Below are positions 22,841-34,639 of a stretch of DNA of 64,000 bases, in pieces. The stretch is taken from positions 58,411,129 through 58,475,128 of the forward strand of contig CM054154.1 of assembly GCA_028751875.1 (NCBI GenBank), written 5' to 3'. The stretch comes from Rapana venosa. Taxonomy: Eukaryota; Mollusca; Gastropoda; Neogastropoda; Muricidae. The position numbers and the translations under genes are program-made. Each line of letters starts with the position of its first letter. The first letter of the stretch is position 1. Under the pieces are notes generated by a model. It was not told where the DNA came from. It did not search any database and was given only the letters and a program-made list of their open reading frames with translations.

Positions 22841-24660
22841 AGAACAACAGGAAAAGATGCAGACTTTAAAAGCAAAGAAATAAAATAAAGCTATGAAAAG
22901 AACTGCTCGTAAGAAATATTTTAGTGATCTGATCTCATCAAAAAAGACACAAAATCTGTATGGAAAGCTATTTAATCAGCTAGCTCATAAACATCTAGTC
23001 TACTCCTCTTTCGTTAACTGTCTGTCTGCTGAAAATATAAACAATCATTTTGCTACAGTAGGCGAAAAGGTCATTCTAGCTAACAACACAAAATTTAATG
23101 ATCTGTCTGCACTTAAAAACTTTTGTGGATCCCGAAATGTACAATCTAAATTCAAGTTTAATTTTATCACTGTTCATGAAGTAAAAGAAAGAATGTGTTC
23201 CCAAAACACTCAATGCAAGGGGCTTGGACTAAACTAGACAGTAAAATATTGAAGGTTTCAGCACCCCTAATATCTGAGCATATCAATTTTCATTTATATC
23301 TTTCAATTGAAAAATGTCATTTTTCCTCAAGCTTTAGAGATGCCAAAGTTTTGCCCCTTTCAAATTGGTGACCCAAAAGATCCCTCAAACATGACATTTT
23401 CAATCCTTTTCTTCATTTTAAGCCTCTGAAAAGCATCTTAAGAATAACCTCAGCTGTATTTTACAAATCACAATCTGTTTCATCCTAGGCAAAGCGGATT
23501 TTATTAAAACCATTCTTGTCACACTCGTTTACTAACCTAAAGAACAATGGATGAAAATTATTCAATGATCTTTGTCTGGGGTGGGATTTGTTATTTTGCT
23601 AAGGCTTTTGACACCATTGACCATGATCTTCTAATAAAGAAACTTGTTTTGTAAGGGTTAAAGTCAGATTTCAGTTTAGACTTATATCCTCATTTCTTAA
23701 AATAGACGGCAGGGAGTTCTTCAAGACTGTGCAATATCCTCCTTCATGCCAATAACATATGGTGTCCCCCAGGGATCAGTTCTTGGGCCAATTTTTTTTT
23801 CTATCTATATTAATGATCTTCCAATTTAATATTTCATCTTCTGTGAACTATTTGCAGATGATACGACTATTCGTACTAAGGATAAAAAGCAAATGTTATA
23901 TGTAATATTCTACAGAAAGATATAGATAAACTAACTTCTTGGGCTGAAACTGAAAAAATTGGGTCTTCATCCTAAAAAATCTAAGTTCATGATAGTCACC
24001 CAAAGAGACAAAAAAGACAAATATGAAGTCTATGTCAAGAAGTCTGAAATTTATGATCAGATAGTAGAAGAGGTTAATAAACATAAATTACTTGCCTTTA
24101 AAGTAGACAAATAATCTTTCCTGGTGAGCCAATTTCAATATTGTCAAAGAATTTATCCCCAAAAAATATTTCAGCTCAATAGAATAAAGCATTTCCTTGA
24201 TGAGCACACTCAAAAAATTGTTCTTTATGGATAATACAACCAGTATTGATTATGCTTCAACATGTTGGGACCTGGCGATAAAAACTGCTTAAAACGACTT
24301 GGGGAGTATTTACAGACGCTCCATGAAATTTAATACTCCTTAAATCATCTTTGCAAAATGAAGATTACAAAAAACTCAATATTTACCATTTAATCAAAAT
24401 GCCATTTCAATAAAGTCGTATTCATGTACAAGATTATGAATAATCTTACCCATCCTATCTGTATGATTTAAAATTTGTTATCAGAGTTATTCGAGGTAAA
24501 AGTATTCTATTTATTCCCCGCCCCAGGATAGACTTATTTCATTCATCCCTTTGGTTTATTCAGGTAGTAAGCTATGGAAAAATATCCCTGATTATCTTAA
24601 ACAGAAGTCTAGTTGTCTTCATTTAAGAAAGGATATCACAGACATCTTTTGAAATGTTAT
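22841..24660 (+). pseudogene. Reverse transcriptase domain (copy C)
   Basis: The region opens with the intact frame 22893-23237 (KYFSDLISSKKTQNLYGKLF, AENINNHFATVGEKV). RT blocks follow out of frame: a NPSNM block near 23375, motif A FAKAFDTIDHDLL (about 23597-23635), motif [21 protein letters not shown] (about 23757-23816), and motif C LFADDTTI (about 23849-23872), which retains the catalytic Asp-Asp. The C-terminal part (KRLGEYLQTL, LFIPRPRIDLFHSS in shifted frame) reaches about 24650. Multiple frameshifts and stops are present. Confidence 0.8.
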
Positions 24661-25440
24661 GATTGGAATTTCATTTTTGTGTTCGAAATCCTTATCTTAG
24701 TAGCATTAGCACACAATTCATGTTTAATTATCGGTAGTAGTCATTAGCACACAATTCATGTTTAATGCGATTTCATTCTTCACGTCTCTTTGCTGTTGTT
24801 GTTTTGTTTTGTTTTTGTCCTTTCCCTGTTGAACTATTTCTGTCCTCACACTGTCCAAACCTGTAAAGCCACTCCCCCCCCCCTCCCCCCACTCTCTATA
24901 TCCTTTGCTTTTTGCCGCTGTCTGTATGTCCGTCTGCCTGTCTGTCTCTTTGTTCTTTCTGTCTCTCTCTGTAATGTGGTTTTGAGTCGGTGGTTGTTGG
25001 TGTGGGGGTGTTTTTTTGTTTGGTTTTTTAATTTTTTTTTATATATATACTTGTTTGTCTGTGTTTGTTTTGTTTGTTTGCTTTTCTTTCCTTCTCCATT
25101 GTCTCCCTTGTATGCATTCATCGTCATTGTATCTATTTCTCATTTATAGTGTTTGATTATAAAAAATTTTGAATTTCATTTTGGTGTCTTTAAAACTGTT
25201 GATAATGATTGTTTGCGGGTTGTTTGGGGGTGGAGGGGGGGGGGGTTGTTGTTGGGTTTTTTTTTTTGTTTTTTTTGTGTGGTTTTTTGATTGTTGTTGG
25301 TGGGGGTTTTGGTGGTGTTTTTTTGGGGGGTTTTGGGTTTTTTTTTTTGTTTTTGTTTTTTTTGTTTTTTGTTTTTGGGTTTTTTGGGGTTTTTTTTAAA
25401 TTTTTTTTGTTTTTGAGAGCATGGTGTAAAAAAGCCCTGA
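24661..25440 (+). other. T/G-rich 3' UTR of copy C
   Basis: T-rich sequence with TTGTTGTTGTTTTG words, then an extreme T/G tract at 25210-25410 made only of T-runs and G-runs. The open frames here (for example 24790-25149 and 25169-25463, both strands) are low-complexity shadows. The position between the RT end and the hexamer tail supports a 3' UTR. Confidence 0.65.
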
Positions 25441-25465
25441 GCTTATCCATTTACTCTCAATAAAA

Positions 25466-25502
25466 AGTTCGAGTTCGAGTTCGAGTTCGAGTTCTCTCTC
25501 TC
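25466..25502 (+). repeat. (GTTCGA)n hexamer tail
   Basis: AATAAAAAGTTCGAGTTCGA, four to five GTTCGA units, then a short CT run. This is the 3' terminal repeat of the preceding retrotransposon; CR1/L2-type elements often end in short oligonucleotide repeats. Confidence 0.8.
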
Positions 25503-25935
25503 AAAAAAGCTCGTCGGACAGGCAGTGATAGGTTGAGGACATGCAAATCAGCTCTGTGTTTTCTTTATGGATTGTAAGCAGTTGAGTGCAGTGAAATAGT
25601 TGAAATTTGGCTGATGTGTGTGTAGTGTATGTGTGCATACGAAATGTTATTAGAATGATGGAAAGGTTAGTAGTTTGTTTACAATTGACATTTGAACAAT
25701 TTCATGAGATTATAAGGGTTGATTGTTGGAGCTAAGCAAGCAAAATTTTATGGATCTTCCCCTTCAGTTGCACGTGCAGTTGGTTGCACGTGGTTATTGT
25801 ACGCTTGGGTGGACCTTGGTTGCAGCCAAACAGAATTTCGTGATTTTGTTTGAAATTTGTTGTGAACTCCCAGTTTTCAGGGGTGGTAAAAAAAAGCTGA
25901 CTGTTTCAAACACAGGCACCTGAAAGCTCACAAAA
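25503..25935. other. Leader-like sequence, no gene seen
   Basis: Complex sequence between the hexamer tail and the ORF1-like remnant at 25936. The frame at 25723-25923 has no recognised domain. It may be the 5' leader of the next element. Confidence 0.4.
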
Positions 25936-26730
25936 TATGTCTGTTACACCTCAAGGGAACCTTCTCCCTTTTTTTGACTGGCAGTTTGGCCAAATGCAAC
26001 ATGGTCTACAAGTCCCAAATTGACAGGGGTAAAAGACAATATTTACGAAAAATTTCGTTATCTAGAAACAATATTGCATGTTTCGTCACTGAAGTCAGTC
26101 AACTGAAAGAAACAGTTTCTTGATCATGCAGAAGACATAAAAGAAATGAAAGAAGACAAAGAAACTATGCTGGACAGGATAGAACTGCTTGAAAGAAAAC
26201 TGGAATCCGCTGAACAGGACACCAGGGCTCTAAACCTGAGGTTCATTGGCATCGGTGAGTTGAACCAAGAAGAGGAAAATATGACAAGTCAGATGGTTAT
26301 AGATGTCCTGAACAATCATTTATCTTCTCCCACTTGGCAACAAGAGGACATCGCTAGAGCATTCCGCATTGGAAGGCAACGCTCTCACCACGAAGAACCC
26401 CGGCAAATACTTGTGAAGTCCTGGTGATGGGCAGACAAGATGGCTATCTTGGGTGACAAAGACCTAAGGGACAACCTGAGAGCAAGTGGTATCCGAGTAG
26501 CTGCTGACCTGACCACACACCAGAGAGAAATGCTGGAATTCCATCGTGGTCTTGGCCAAAACGGCAAACTACCGTTGGCAGAAAACTTTATGGCGAGAGA
26601 AGGACCCTCAAGGTCATTCAGCCACAGTCATCGGGAAGACAAAATTTGGTCTCAAGCACAATCTGGCAGGCAGAATGGATACGGCAGGAATGAAAAAGCC
26701 TGGCACTCAAACAGCTAAACCCGGCTAATA
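25936..26730 (+). pseudogene. ORF1p-like: coiled coil plus RRM-type (Transposase_22-like)
   Basis: A possible start is MSVTPQGNLLPFFDWQFGQM at 25936. After two frameshifts the clear part is 26146-26427: a coiled coil (EDKETMLDRIELLERKLESA), then NLRFIGIGE, SQMVIDVLNNHL and DIARAFRIGRQRSHHEEP. A stop near 26425 is followed by MAILGDKDLRDNLRASGIRV and AADLTTHQREMLEFHRGLG. The order coiled coil, RRM-like core, C-terminal IRVxxDLT-Q-RE block is that of L1-type ORF1 nucleic-acid chaperones. No matching ORF2 is visible because the sequence runs into the gap. Confidence 0.7.
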
Positions 26731-27091
26731 GGCATCTGCAGTATAGACACCAGCAAGGAAGAAGACTTTTGGGCAACACCCAACAAGATGAGGGTGACTC
26801 GTTTTCAAGCCACTTGACAGATGGAAACAGTCCACCACGTGGGTACCAGAGCAGGAAAATTTTGACAAGCCCACAAAAACAAAATTGAGAATTACCCAGG
26901 CATCAACACCAGAGCAGGGAAAAAGAGCAAGACATTGTCCAAATCAGACTTCAGGACTGTGAAGAAAATTTTGGAAAATTTTTTAAAAGGAAAAGGGTGG
27001 AAAAAGGTGAAAAAATTTAAAAAAATTAAAACACAAAAAAGGTTTTGGGGAAACCCCCAAAAAAACCCAATTTTTTCCCCTCCCTTGGGGA
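26731..27091. other. Degrading sequence before assembly gap
   Basis: From about 26960 the sequence becomes rich in doubled and tripled bases (TTTTAAAAGGAAAAGGG, AAACCCCCAAAAAAACCC), ending TTGGGGA at the gap. This looks like low-quality consensus rather than biology. Confidence 0.6.
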
Positions 27092-27591
27092 NNNNNNNNN
27101 NNNNNNNNNNNNNNNNNNNNNNNNNNNNNNNNNNNNNNNNNNNNNNNNNNNNNNNNNNNNNNNNNNNNNNNNNNNNNNNNNNNNNNNNNNNNNNNNNNNN
27201 NNNNNNNNNNNNNNNNNNNNNNNNNNNNNNNNNNNNNNNNNNNNNNNNNNNNNNNNNNNNNNNNNNNNNNNNNNNNNNNNNNNNNNNNNNNNNNNNNNNN
27301 NNNNNNNNNNNNNNNNNNNNNNNNNNNNNNNNNNNNNNNNNNNNNNNNNNNNNNNNNNNNNNNNNNNNNNNNNNNNNNNNNNNNNNNNNNNNNNNNNNNN
27401 NNNNNNNNNNNNNNNNNNNNNNNNNNNNNNNNNNNNNNNNNNNNNNNNNNNNNNNNNNNNNNNNNNNNNNNNNNNNNNNNNNNNNNNNNNNNNNNNNNNN
27501 NNNNNNNNNNNNNNNNNNNNNNNNNNNNNNNNNNNNNNNNNNNNNNNNNNNNNNNNNNNNNNNNNNNNNNNNNNNNNNNNNNNNNNNNNNN
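27092..27591. other. Assembly gap (500 N)
   Basis: Exactly 500 undetermined bases, a conventional fixed-size scaffold gap. Reading frames that span it are meaningless. Confidence 0.99.
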
Positions 27592-27721
27592 CCTGTCTTC
27601 TTTTGTCTTTGTCTTTTCCCCCCTTCTGTCCCCTGTCTTTCTCCTCACTCTCTCTGTTTCCCCTCCCTTTTTTCCTCACACACACTCTCTTTCCCCCTCT
27701 CTCTGTCTCTGTCTCTTCTCT

Positions 27722-27759
<38 letters not shown>

Positions 27760-28275
27760 CTCTCTTCTTGCGCACGCTCGCGGATTTTTTCCGCGGGCCC
27801 AGTTCCCCCGTATGTTAGCATTTTGGGATCGTACAATCGACCCCCCCAAATCCCCCCCGACCCCACACACCCCCCCCCACCCTCATAAACCCCCCCTCCC
27901 CACTACAACACTCCCATCTCTTCTTTTTCCTTCTTCCCTTTCCTTCCTCTCTCCCCCCCCCACCCCCTTACTCGCTTCTCTTCCCCACTACACCTCCCAA
28001 AAACTCTCGGGGGTTTTACCCCCTCGCATTTCTCTCTGTTGTCTTGTCTCCGTTCTGTGTCTTTTTTTTCTCCCTCTTCTTTTCTCTCTTCAACCTTTGG
28101 GAAATCTAAAAAGACCGCGAGCGAGACTGAAATTTTTCTGTCGTAATTTTGTCTTAGAGGCTGTGCCTCTTGTTCTTGTTTCGGTTTTTGCTTGTTTTTT
28201 TTTTTTTTAGCTCTTGTATTATGTTTTTGTTTGTTTATTCTGTTTCCCTGTGTGTTGGTGTGTTGTGTGTGTGTG

Positions 28276-28310
<35 letters not shown>

Positions 28311-29129
28311 TGTGTGTGTTGTGTGTGTGAGGTGGAGAGAGAGAGGGGGGCAGAGAACAGAGAAAAAAAGTCTCGCAAGACGCAACAGACACGCAACAGA
28401 CAAACGGCCCACACACGCGCACGCGCGCACAGTGGAGGGAGAGAGAGAAAGAGAGAGAGAAGGAGAGAGAGAGGAGAGGGGAGAGAGAGAGGAGAGGAGA
28501 GAGATGGAGAGAGGAAAAAAGCAGACAGACGACATCAAAAATTCAGAAAACACAAGGAGGTTTAAAATATACCCGAAACCTTTACCAATATTTTTTTTTC
28601 TTGGAAAAAAATTTCCCATTAAAAAAATGACCTTAAAGGGTTTTTTGCTAGACTTTTTAAATATTAAACTGTGCATATTACACACATGCAGCAACAGTCA
28701 GTAGCAAATAAGGGGTCATAGGCGTAAGGGGGAATTTAAAAAGTTTTTTAAAACCGAGGCAGGAACCCCCTGGTTTTTTCCAACCCCAAACTTTTGTCTC
28801 TTGTCGCGGGCCAAATATCATTTGGAAAACGAGGGGGGGCAAATTAATCCCAAAACGACAAAGAACAAGAAAGATACTTGGGAGAGAGAGAGAGAAAAAG
28901 AGAGAGAGGAGAGGGTGTTCCAATACACCCGCAACGCACACCAAAATGGAAATTACGTCAGACAGCTGACACAAATTCTGCCCTTCTTCTTTGTCTGTCT
29001 GTTCTGTTTGCCTCTTTGTCTGTCGTTGTCTGTCTGTCTGTCTGTCTGTCTGCTCTCTCTTCTCCTCTCTTCTTCCCTCCTCCTCTCTTTCTCTTCCCCT
29101 CTCCTCTTTTTCTTCTTGTGTCTTTTAGG
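27592..29129. repeat. Microsatellite-rich, low-quality region after gap
   Basis: (CT)n at about 27640-27767, C-runs 27840-27980, (GT)n 28257-28330, (GA)n 28334-28510, GA 28880-28912, and CTGT/CT runs 28995-29110. Between them, 28560-28800 again shows inflated homopolymers (TTTTTTTTTC, GGAAAAAAATTTCCC). Many overlapping open frames on both strands are products of these repeats. No gene is seen. Confidence 0.8.
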
Positions 29130-29190
29130 TGATGCCCTAAAGACAAATCCCCATCTCTCGACCCTCCCCAAAAGCATTGGGAAGTTGGAC
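29130..29190 (+). pseudogene. Short ORF1 fragment shared with 48112-48182
   Basis: GATGCCCTAAAGACAAAT followed by a 30-base stretch (29151-29180) identical to 48151-48180. In the 48-kb copy the frame reads SYADAVKTNTGISRPSPKAL; here it is DALKTNPHLSTLPKSIG after an indel. Both are remnants of one ORF1 family. Confidence 0.65.
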
Positions 29191-29250
29191 AGGGGGGTGA
29201 CATAAAGAAAAAAAACAAAAACAGAAAAACAGCAAAAGAAGACCAAAAAA

Positions 29251-29980
29251 ATGAGTCAAAGGGGGGAAACTCAATCGATCATTTTCGCAAAAAAGGAAAA
29301 GAGGAAATCACCTTTCAAGAGGCCCCTGCCCAAACAAAGGGAACCCCTCGACTTTCCTGCCCCTCATCTTTCCGATTCCACAATGAACAAAAAAAACCCA
29401 ACCGTTAGCTCTGTCATATGGCCTCCTGCATGGAAAAAAACCATACTATCAACAACATCAAGAAAGTGGCGAAGAACTGCTGGAGCTGAACCTGCCCAGA
29501 TGTGTCGTGCGCATCGGGGGCCAAGCATCAAAGGAAAGGATCCCGCGCATGTGCAAAGCCTGGCGGGGCTGTAAAGGCGTTCAGGGAAAATTTTCCCCAA
29601 ACTATGTTGTATGCGCAGGGGCCATCCCAACAACAACTCCCGGGGAAACAAGACGGGCCTACAACCCCATGATACTCCGAAATCGGAATGAAAACATCAA
29701 AAGTTTTCACCTGGGTTATGAGAACATTCGCCTTCAAACACCTGCAAATGATATTCATTTAAATTTCACGGTCTGGCAACGTTGCCAGAACCCTTTGGTG
29801 TAAGCTTCATGGACTGCCCCCATGTACAAGCACCCAGCAGGCAAAGCACATCTTTAAAGTCTGATTTTCAAGCCAGGGTTTGGTTTGGTTTGGGGGTTAA
29901 TTATTTATTTATTTTTCCTTGTTCACTACCTAGTATTCACTGTCTTATTCTACCGTTGACTTTTGAGCCTTATTGTTAGC
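29251..29980 (+). pseudogene. Possible ORF1 esterase remnant
   Basis: Following the shared fragment, the plus strand carries DSTMNK near 29376 (candidate for a GDS-type block), then a long stretch with stops and IGGQASKERIPRMCKAW (29512-29565) and FREKFPQ-like readings. Position after an ORF1 fragment and a GDS-like start suggest an SGNH domain, but block III and block V are not convincing. The host RTE begins shortly after. The ORFs on the minus strand here are shadows. Confidence 0.35.
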
Positions 29981-30114
29981 AATACTGGACTTTATAGTTT
30001 TTTTATGTATTACCTCATTGATCTTTCCACATACTGTCATTAGCTCATGTTTTAATTGTTCTTTATTGTCAGGTCAGAGGTGTCTTCTGCCCCCAAACGT
30101 AACCATGTAACCCG

Positions 30115-32085
30115 GTACCACCTGTGACATGTGGGAGTCAACCCAACCCAAAAATCACGCCTGGAGAGAGATGGGCGCCGCCAGGCTACTTTTCCCCAAA
30201 GACACGCCAAATGGAACGGACGAAAATAAAAAATTTATACCGGATCGGTCGCCGCCCGGGTCAACAAGGACCGCGCCTTTCCGTCTGCCACCAGGGCGGA
30301 GGCGCCAAGTGTGAAACTGGTGGAACCTCTACGACTAAAATCAGAGGAAGGGACTACATCACCATCGCAACGTGGAACGTCAGAATTTCGGGCACCAAAA
30401 AGGCAAACTCCAAGAACTGATATACGAGCTGGACAGGTACACCTGGCATCTGGTAGGTCTCTGTGAGGTCAGATGGAAAGAGCACGGTGAACACCATACT
30501 GACGAGGGTCATATGCTCTACTTAAAGCGGGGAGCAGGACAAGCATATCAATGGCGTAGGCATGCTTGTCAACAAAAAAACATCAAGAAACTCCAGTGAT
30601 AGGATACTACCCAGTAAAACAGCCGGCTTATGGCCATCTGCCTCGGGGCAGCCCCATTCAACATCACAGTGATTCAAGCCTACGCACCAACAACAGATCA
30701 CGGTGATGAAGTCGTAGAGGAATTCTTCACCAACCCTACCAAGGGCATCATCGTTTAAGGTGAACAAGAATAACATCTTGATTATCCAGGGAGACTGGAA
30801 CGCCAAGGTGGGCGGAGACGCACTGATAGACTGGAGCAAATTCTGCGGTCCCTCCTGTAATGCAATCACCAATGAGCGAGGACTCCGACTACTGGAATTT
30901 GCCAGCTACAACGACACGGTGATCGCTATACCCTTGGAGAATCCCGACGCTGGACATGGCATGCACCCAATGGGATCCATCACAACCAGATTGACTACAT
31001 CCTGGTGCAGAACCGGTTTCGATCTGGCATCAACAGAGCCAAGACGAGGACATTCCCGGGTTGCAGACAAAGGCAGCGTCTGACCTCGTGCTCCTGAACT
31101 TTAGGGGTCCGATTGAAGAAGATCAATAAGACAAAGAACACCAACTCAAGTTCAACCTGGACAGACGAAGGACCCCACCATCGCGAGTCCTTCCAAGAAC
31201 AATGGGAGGGAAATTCGCACCACTGCTGGCACTTGAAGAGATGCCGAAACGATGACCACCAGTTTTAACCAGTGAGGGACTGAGACAGCAAGCAATACTT
31301 CTTGACAAACATCGCCAAAAAACCCACAACCAGGGGGTCACAGATGAAAACTTGAATAGGTGTGACAAAAGACGAGACCTAAAGAAGAGCAAGAGCACTA
31401 CAGGAGGAGCAGTTGAGTAAGAGAAGTAAACAAGAAGATCAGGAGAGACATGAGGAAGACCCAAGGAGGAATGGATAGAAAACAATTGTACAGAAATCGA
31501 AGAAGCCTGACAAAGAATTAGCAGAAGAGCATACCAGATTGTGAAAGAGCTCACCAAACAGAAACAGGCAAGATCAGTAACATCCAGGACAAAGAGGGGA
31601 ATTCCCTAACAGAAAAGAAGGAAATCGTTGGCAGATGGACGGAATACTGTTCCGAACTCTCCCAATCATCAGACGCTAGGCGACCCCAGCGTACTTGCAA
31701 GCCAAGCTCATCGAATAAAGACAACTTCCCAATTCTACGCGAGGAATAGGAAATAGCAATTAGATCGCGAAGAAAGGAAAATCAGCAGGAATCGACAACA
31801 TCCCAGCAGAGCTGATCCAACACGGGGGAGAAGCAGTGACAGACATCCTTACAAGTATCTGTAACAAGATCTGGCAGACCGGTGAGTGGCCTACACCATG
31901 GACCCAATCACTCATCATCACTCTCCCCAGAAAGGAAATCTCCAGCAGTGCCAAAACTACAGGACAATCAGCCTCATAAGTCATGCCAGTTAAGTCATGC
32001 TGAAAGTGATCCTGAACAGGCTGAAACCACAGGCAGAAGAGATCATCGCCGAAGAGCAGGCCGGTTTCCGCCCAAATAGAAGCAC

Positions 32086-32087
<2 letters not shown>
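30115..32087 (+). mobile_element. BovB-like RTE retrotransposon, 5' half
   Basis: Plus-strand RTE with endonuclease (about 30350-31090) and the start of RT (31760-32087). Endonuclease blocks across frames are ITIATWNVRISGTKK, VGLCEVRWKEHGEHHTDEG, FNITVIQAYAPTTDHGDE, IIQGDWNAKVGGDALIDW, NERGLRLLEFASYN and HNQIDYILVQNRFRSG. RT blocks are KSAGIDNIPAELIQHGGEAV, CNKIWQTGEWPTPW and MLKVILNRLKPQAEEIIAEE. Coding stops abruptly at 32087 inside the EEQAGFRPNRST block and continues at 35318 after a nested insertion. Frameshifts near 30400, 30600, 30750 and 31080 make it inactive. Confidence 0.9.
32076..32087 (+). repeat. Target-site duplication, left copy (12 bp)
   Basis: ATAGAAGCACCA, repeated exactly at 35318-35329, borders the nested minus-strand RTE. 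The left copy is followed at once by the (TCA)n tail complement. Confidence 0.92.

Positions 32088-32126
<39 letters not shown>
32088..32126 (-). repeat. (GAT)n tail of nested RTE
   Basis: (TCA)n on the plus strand, the complement of a (TGA)n tail placed right after the stop of the minus-strand RTE. The same tail type is found at 11495-11660. Confidence 0.92.
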
Positions 32127-32129
<3 letters not shown>

Positions 32130-33620
32130 CTTGGTCGGGACGACCGTTGGGGTACCCGCACGGACGCTGCAAGTGGACCGCCAAATGGTTCTGTCATGGG
32201 CTGCTTTCAAGAGGTTTGGTACAGTGAGGCCGGTCCACTCCTTGATGTTGGATATCCAGCTTTTGCGTGGTCGTCCCTGCCTCCTTGCTCCTTCCACCAT
32301 TCCCCTGCAGGACTGTCTTTGACAGGCTGTTATGCCTTGTTGTGTGGCAAACCACTTCAGTTTCCTCCGTTTGACTGTATCTAGCAATGGGTCTTGTTTG
32401 CCAGCCAGTGCCTCGTTTCTGCCCCAAAGACGTAGTCTTTGGGTTTTTTACTGTCTCTGTAGGGATGTTCAGGATCCGCCTGAGGCACTTCATCTCAAAG
32501 GCTTGAATGGGGACGTTCTAAATCGGCAGTGAGTGTCCATGCTTCACAGCTGTACAAGGCAATGGATGTGACGAGTGCCTTGTAGAGTCTGATTTAGTGT
32601 GGGTTCTGATTTTATGGTTTCTCCACACTTTCGCCAGCTTAGTCATGGAGGAGGGGTGCCACAGCAAGTCTGATCTTCACCTCTTGTTTTGCTCGTACCT
32701 TTTTTGGTGATGATGCTCCAAGGTACTTGAAAGTTTCCACCTCCTCTAGTGTCTTGCCACTCATCTTGATGCTGGTGGGAGTGGTCGGTGTGGTACTGTT
32801 CACTAGCATCTTGCTCTTTCCGTGCTGATCTCCAAAACCGTGGACATTGGCTGATGTTTCCAGTCTGGTGGTGAGATCCTGGAGTTCTTCTTCACTGCGG
32901 CCCATGAGATCAATATCGTCTGCGAATCGAAGATTCAGAAGGCCTTCCTCCTATTGTGATTGTGGTCTTGAAGTCCCAAAGGGGGGCCTCCTGCATGATG
33001 TTCTCCAGGAACACGTTGAAAGAACGGGGGATAGCGGCAGCCTTGTCGAACTCCAACTGAAGTCCGGAAGAAACTCCCCCGATTTCTCCACCCATGAGGA
33101 CTGCGCTGTGGGAGCTGTCATTTCAGCGCCTGGGTGAGTTGAATCAGGTCCTCGTCGAAATTATTGTCTCATGACTTGGGCCCCAAGCTTCTTGCCACCT
33201 CGGGCGAAGGCTTCTTGAATGAATGAAGTGTTGTAGAGCTGAGTTGGGTGTTGGAGGTGCTTCTCTAGGGGCATTCGATGTTGAAGATCTGCTCGAAGTG
33301 CTTCGAACCCGGTCTGAATCCTGCCTGTTGTCTGATAGGATTTCCTGCTTGGGTTTCTTCTGTTCAAGGCAAATGCTTGCATAACTTTGCTTGGATGGCT
33401 TTTCAGCTGATTGTTTTGTAACTTTGGCATTCTTCAGGTCTCCCTTCTTTTGGGAAATGGAAATATGATGGATGGGTCCATGTTCAGCGCCACTTTTGCT
33501 GGGTCCAGATGCTTGCAGATGATTGTTAGTGCCTTGATCATCTCTGGGCCTCCGTAACTTGATGGCTAGCCGGGATGTTGTCATCCTGGTGCTTGCCTCC
33601 TTTCAAGGAGCTTACTGCTT
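32127..33620 (-). pseudogene. Reverse transcriptase and C-terminus (nested RTE)
   Basis: From 33584 downward: KKGDLKNAKVTK, then in another frame NQLKSHPSKVMQAFALNRRN and a block corresponding to the finger and motif A (TQLYNTSFIQEAFARGGKK, motif A residues lost). Then VFLENIMQEAPLWDFKTTIT (about 33015-32960), MGRSEEELQDLTTRLETSAN (32905-32846) just after the YADD position, KTLEEVETFKYLGA, and LNIPTETVKNPKTTSLGQKR. The end is RRKLKWFATQQGITACQRQS, GRPRKSWISNIKEWTGLTVP and a stop at 32124, directly against the tail. At least six frameshifts are present. Confidence 0.88.
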
Positions 33621-34639
33621 CTTATTTCTATCTTTCCTCCAGCACCCGTGGCTTTCAGGATCTGGATGGTTGGGATCTTGCTCGTGAAGTTTGTTGGTCA
33701 GGGCCCTTCAGCTTGTATTGTACAGGTCCCCTGCAATTTCCCGTCCATCTCTTCATGATAGTGGCGCTCTCTGTAAGGATGACCCTCTTTGTCTTCATAA
33801 AGGAGGTTCTTTGGCTTCTGGACTTGGTTAGTACCTTGTGGTCTGGTATTGCTCCTGCTGTCTCCTTTTCGCCATTTTCTTCTCAACCTTGGGGGCATTG
33901 TTCTGACATCAGTTCCTCATGGCCTCAGTCATCTTTTCTTATTGACTGTTGGACTGTTCAAACTCTTCGGCCGTTTTTTGGGTTTTGTTCTTCTCTGGCT
34001 TAGCTCCCCACGTTGATCGCACAGGTCCGGGTATGTTTGGTAACCCATGGTTGGTTCCTTTTCCTTTCTTTCCCAAGGATCTCCAGCGGTTCCTGAAGGT
34101 TTGCTGAAGGTCCCCAGTGGGTTTTGATTGTTTATTTGGAGGAAATTCAATGCTGCTTACTGCCTTATCTCAGCTTTAAGATTTCCGATTCGGGTCCTTC
34201 AGCTTTTCCTGTTTTTAACCGCAAACGGGATTCTCTTCTGGTTCTTGTCTTCAGCTGTTCCCGTTGGGTCATGGTACCATGTTGTGTCACTGCCGTATCA
34301 GCGCCAGGAAATTCTTGTCTTGGCTTTGTTGTGCTTGACTAAATCGTTTGGGGGGGCAAGAGTAATCAATCTGGTTATGTTATCTTTCCATTGGTGGGGT
34401 GCCAGTTTTTGTTCTTCTTCTTGTCCCTTGTCGGGGGAAAAGGGTTGTTGGCCCACAGTAAAGATTTGTGGCTGCTTGCAAATTCCAAAAGTCTGAGACC
34501 TCTATCGTTGGTTTCGTCCACGCCAAAAACGGGCCTATTGTCCCTGGCCATTGGTCATAGCGTCAGGTCGATCTTGGGATTCCAGTCGCCTGGATCACAG
34601 AAAGTCCTTCTTTGGAGTTGATTTGATGGCTGCTCTCCA

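Larger units (their letters stand above)
21930..25500 (+). mobile_element. CR1/L2-like non-LTR retrotransposon, copy C (ORF2 and 3' UTR)
   Basis: Endonuclease-RT in plus orientation (21930-24660), then a T/G-rich 3' UTR (24660-25440) and a (GTTCGA)n tail at 25466-25494. Motif wording is close to copies A and F ([33 protein letters not shown]). It probably forms one 7-kb element with the ORF1 remnant at 18545-20720, in the classical ORF1-ORF2-tail order. It is not interrupted by another element but is thoroughly frameshifted. Confidence 0.8.

Noticed and set aside
25169..25463. Overlapping ORFs on both strands (Gly/Phe-rich and Lys/Pro-rich)
   Set aside because: The sequence is only T-runs and G-runs within a 3' UTR; both strands are open because the tract has almost no A or C to form stop codons.
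26935..27888. ORFs of 220-317 residues spanning 27092-27591
   Set aside because: Most residues are undetermined because they cross the 500-N gap; the remainder is CT-repeat translation and low-quality sequence.
33575..34621. Plus-strand ORFs (for example 33575-34003, 34128-34496)
   Set aside because: They lie antisense to the nested minus-strand RTE and show no domain; they are shadows of its coding strand.
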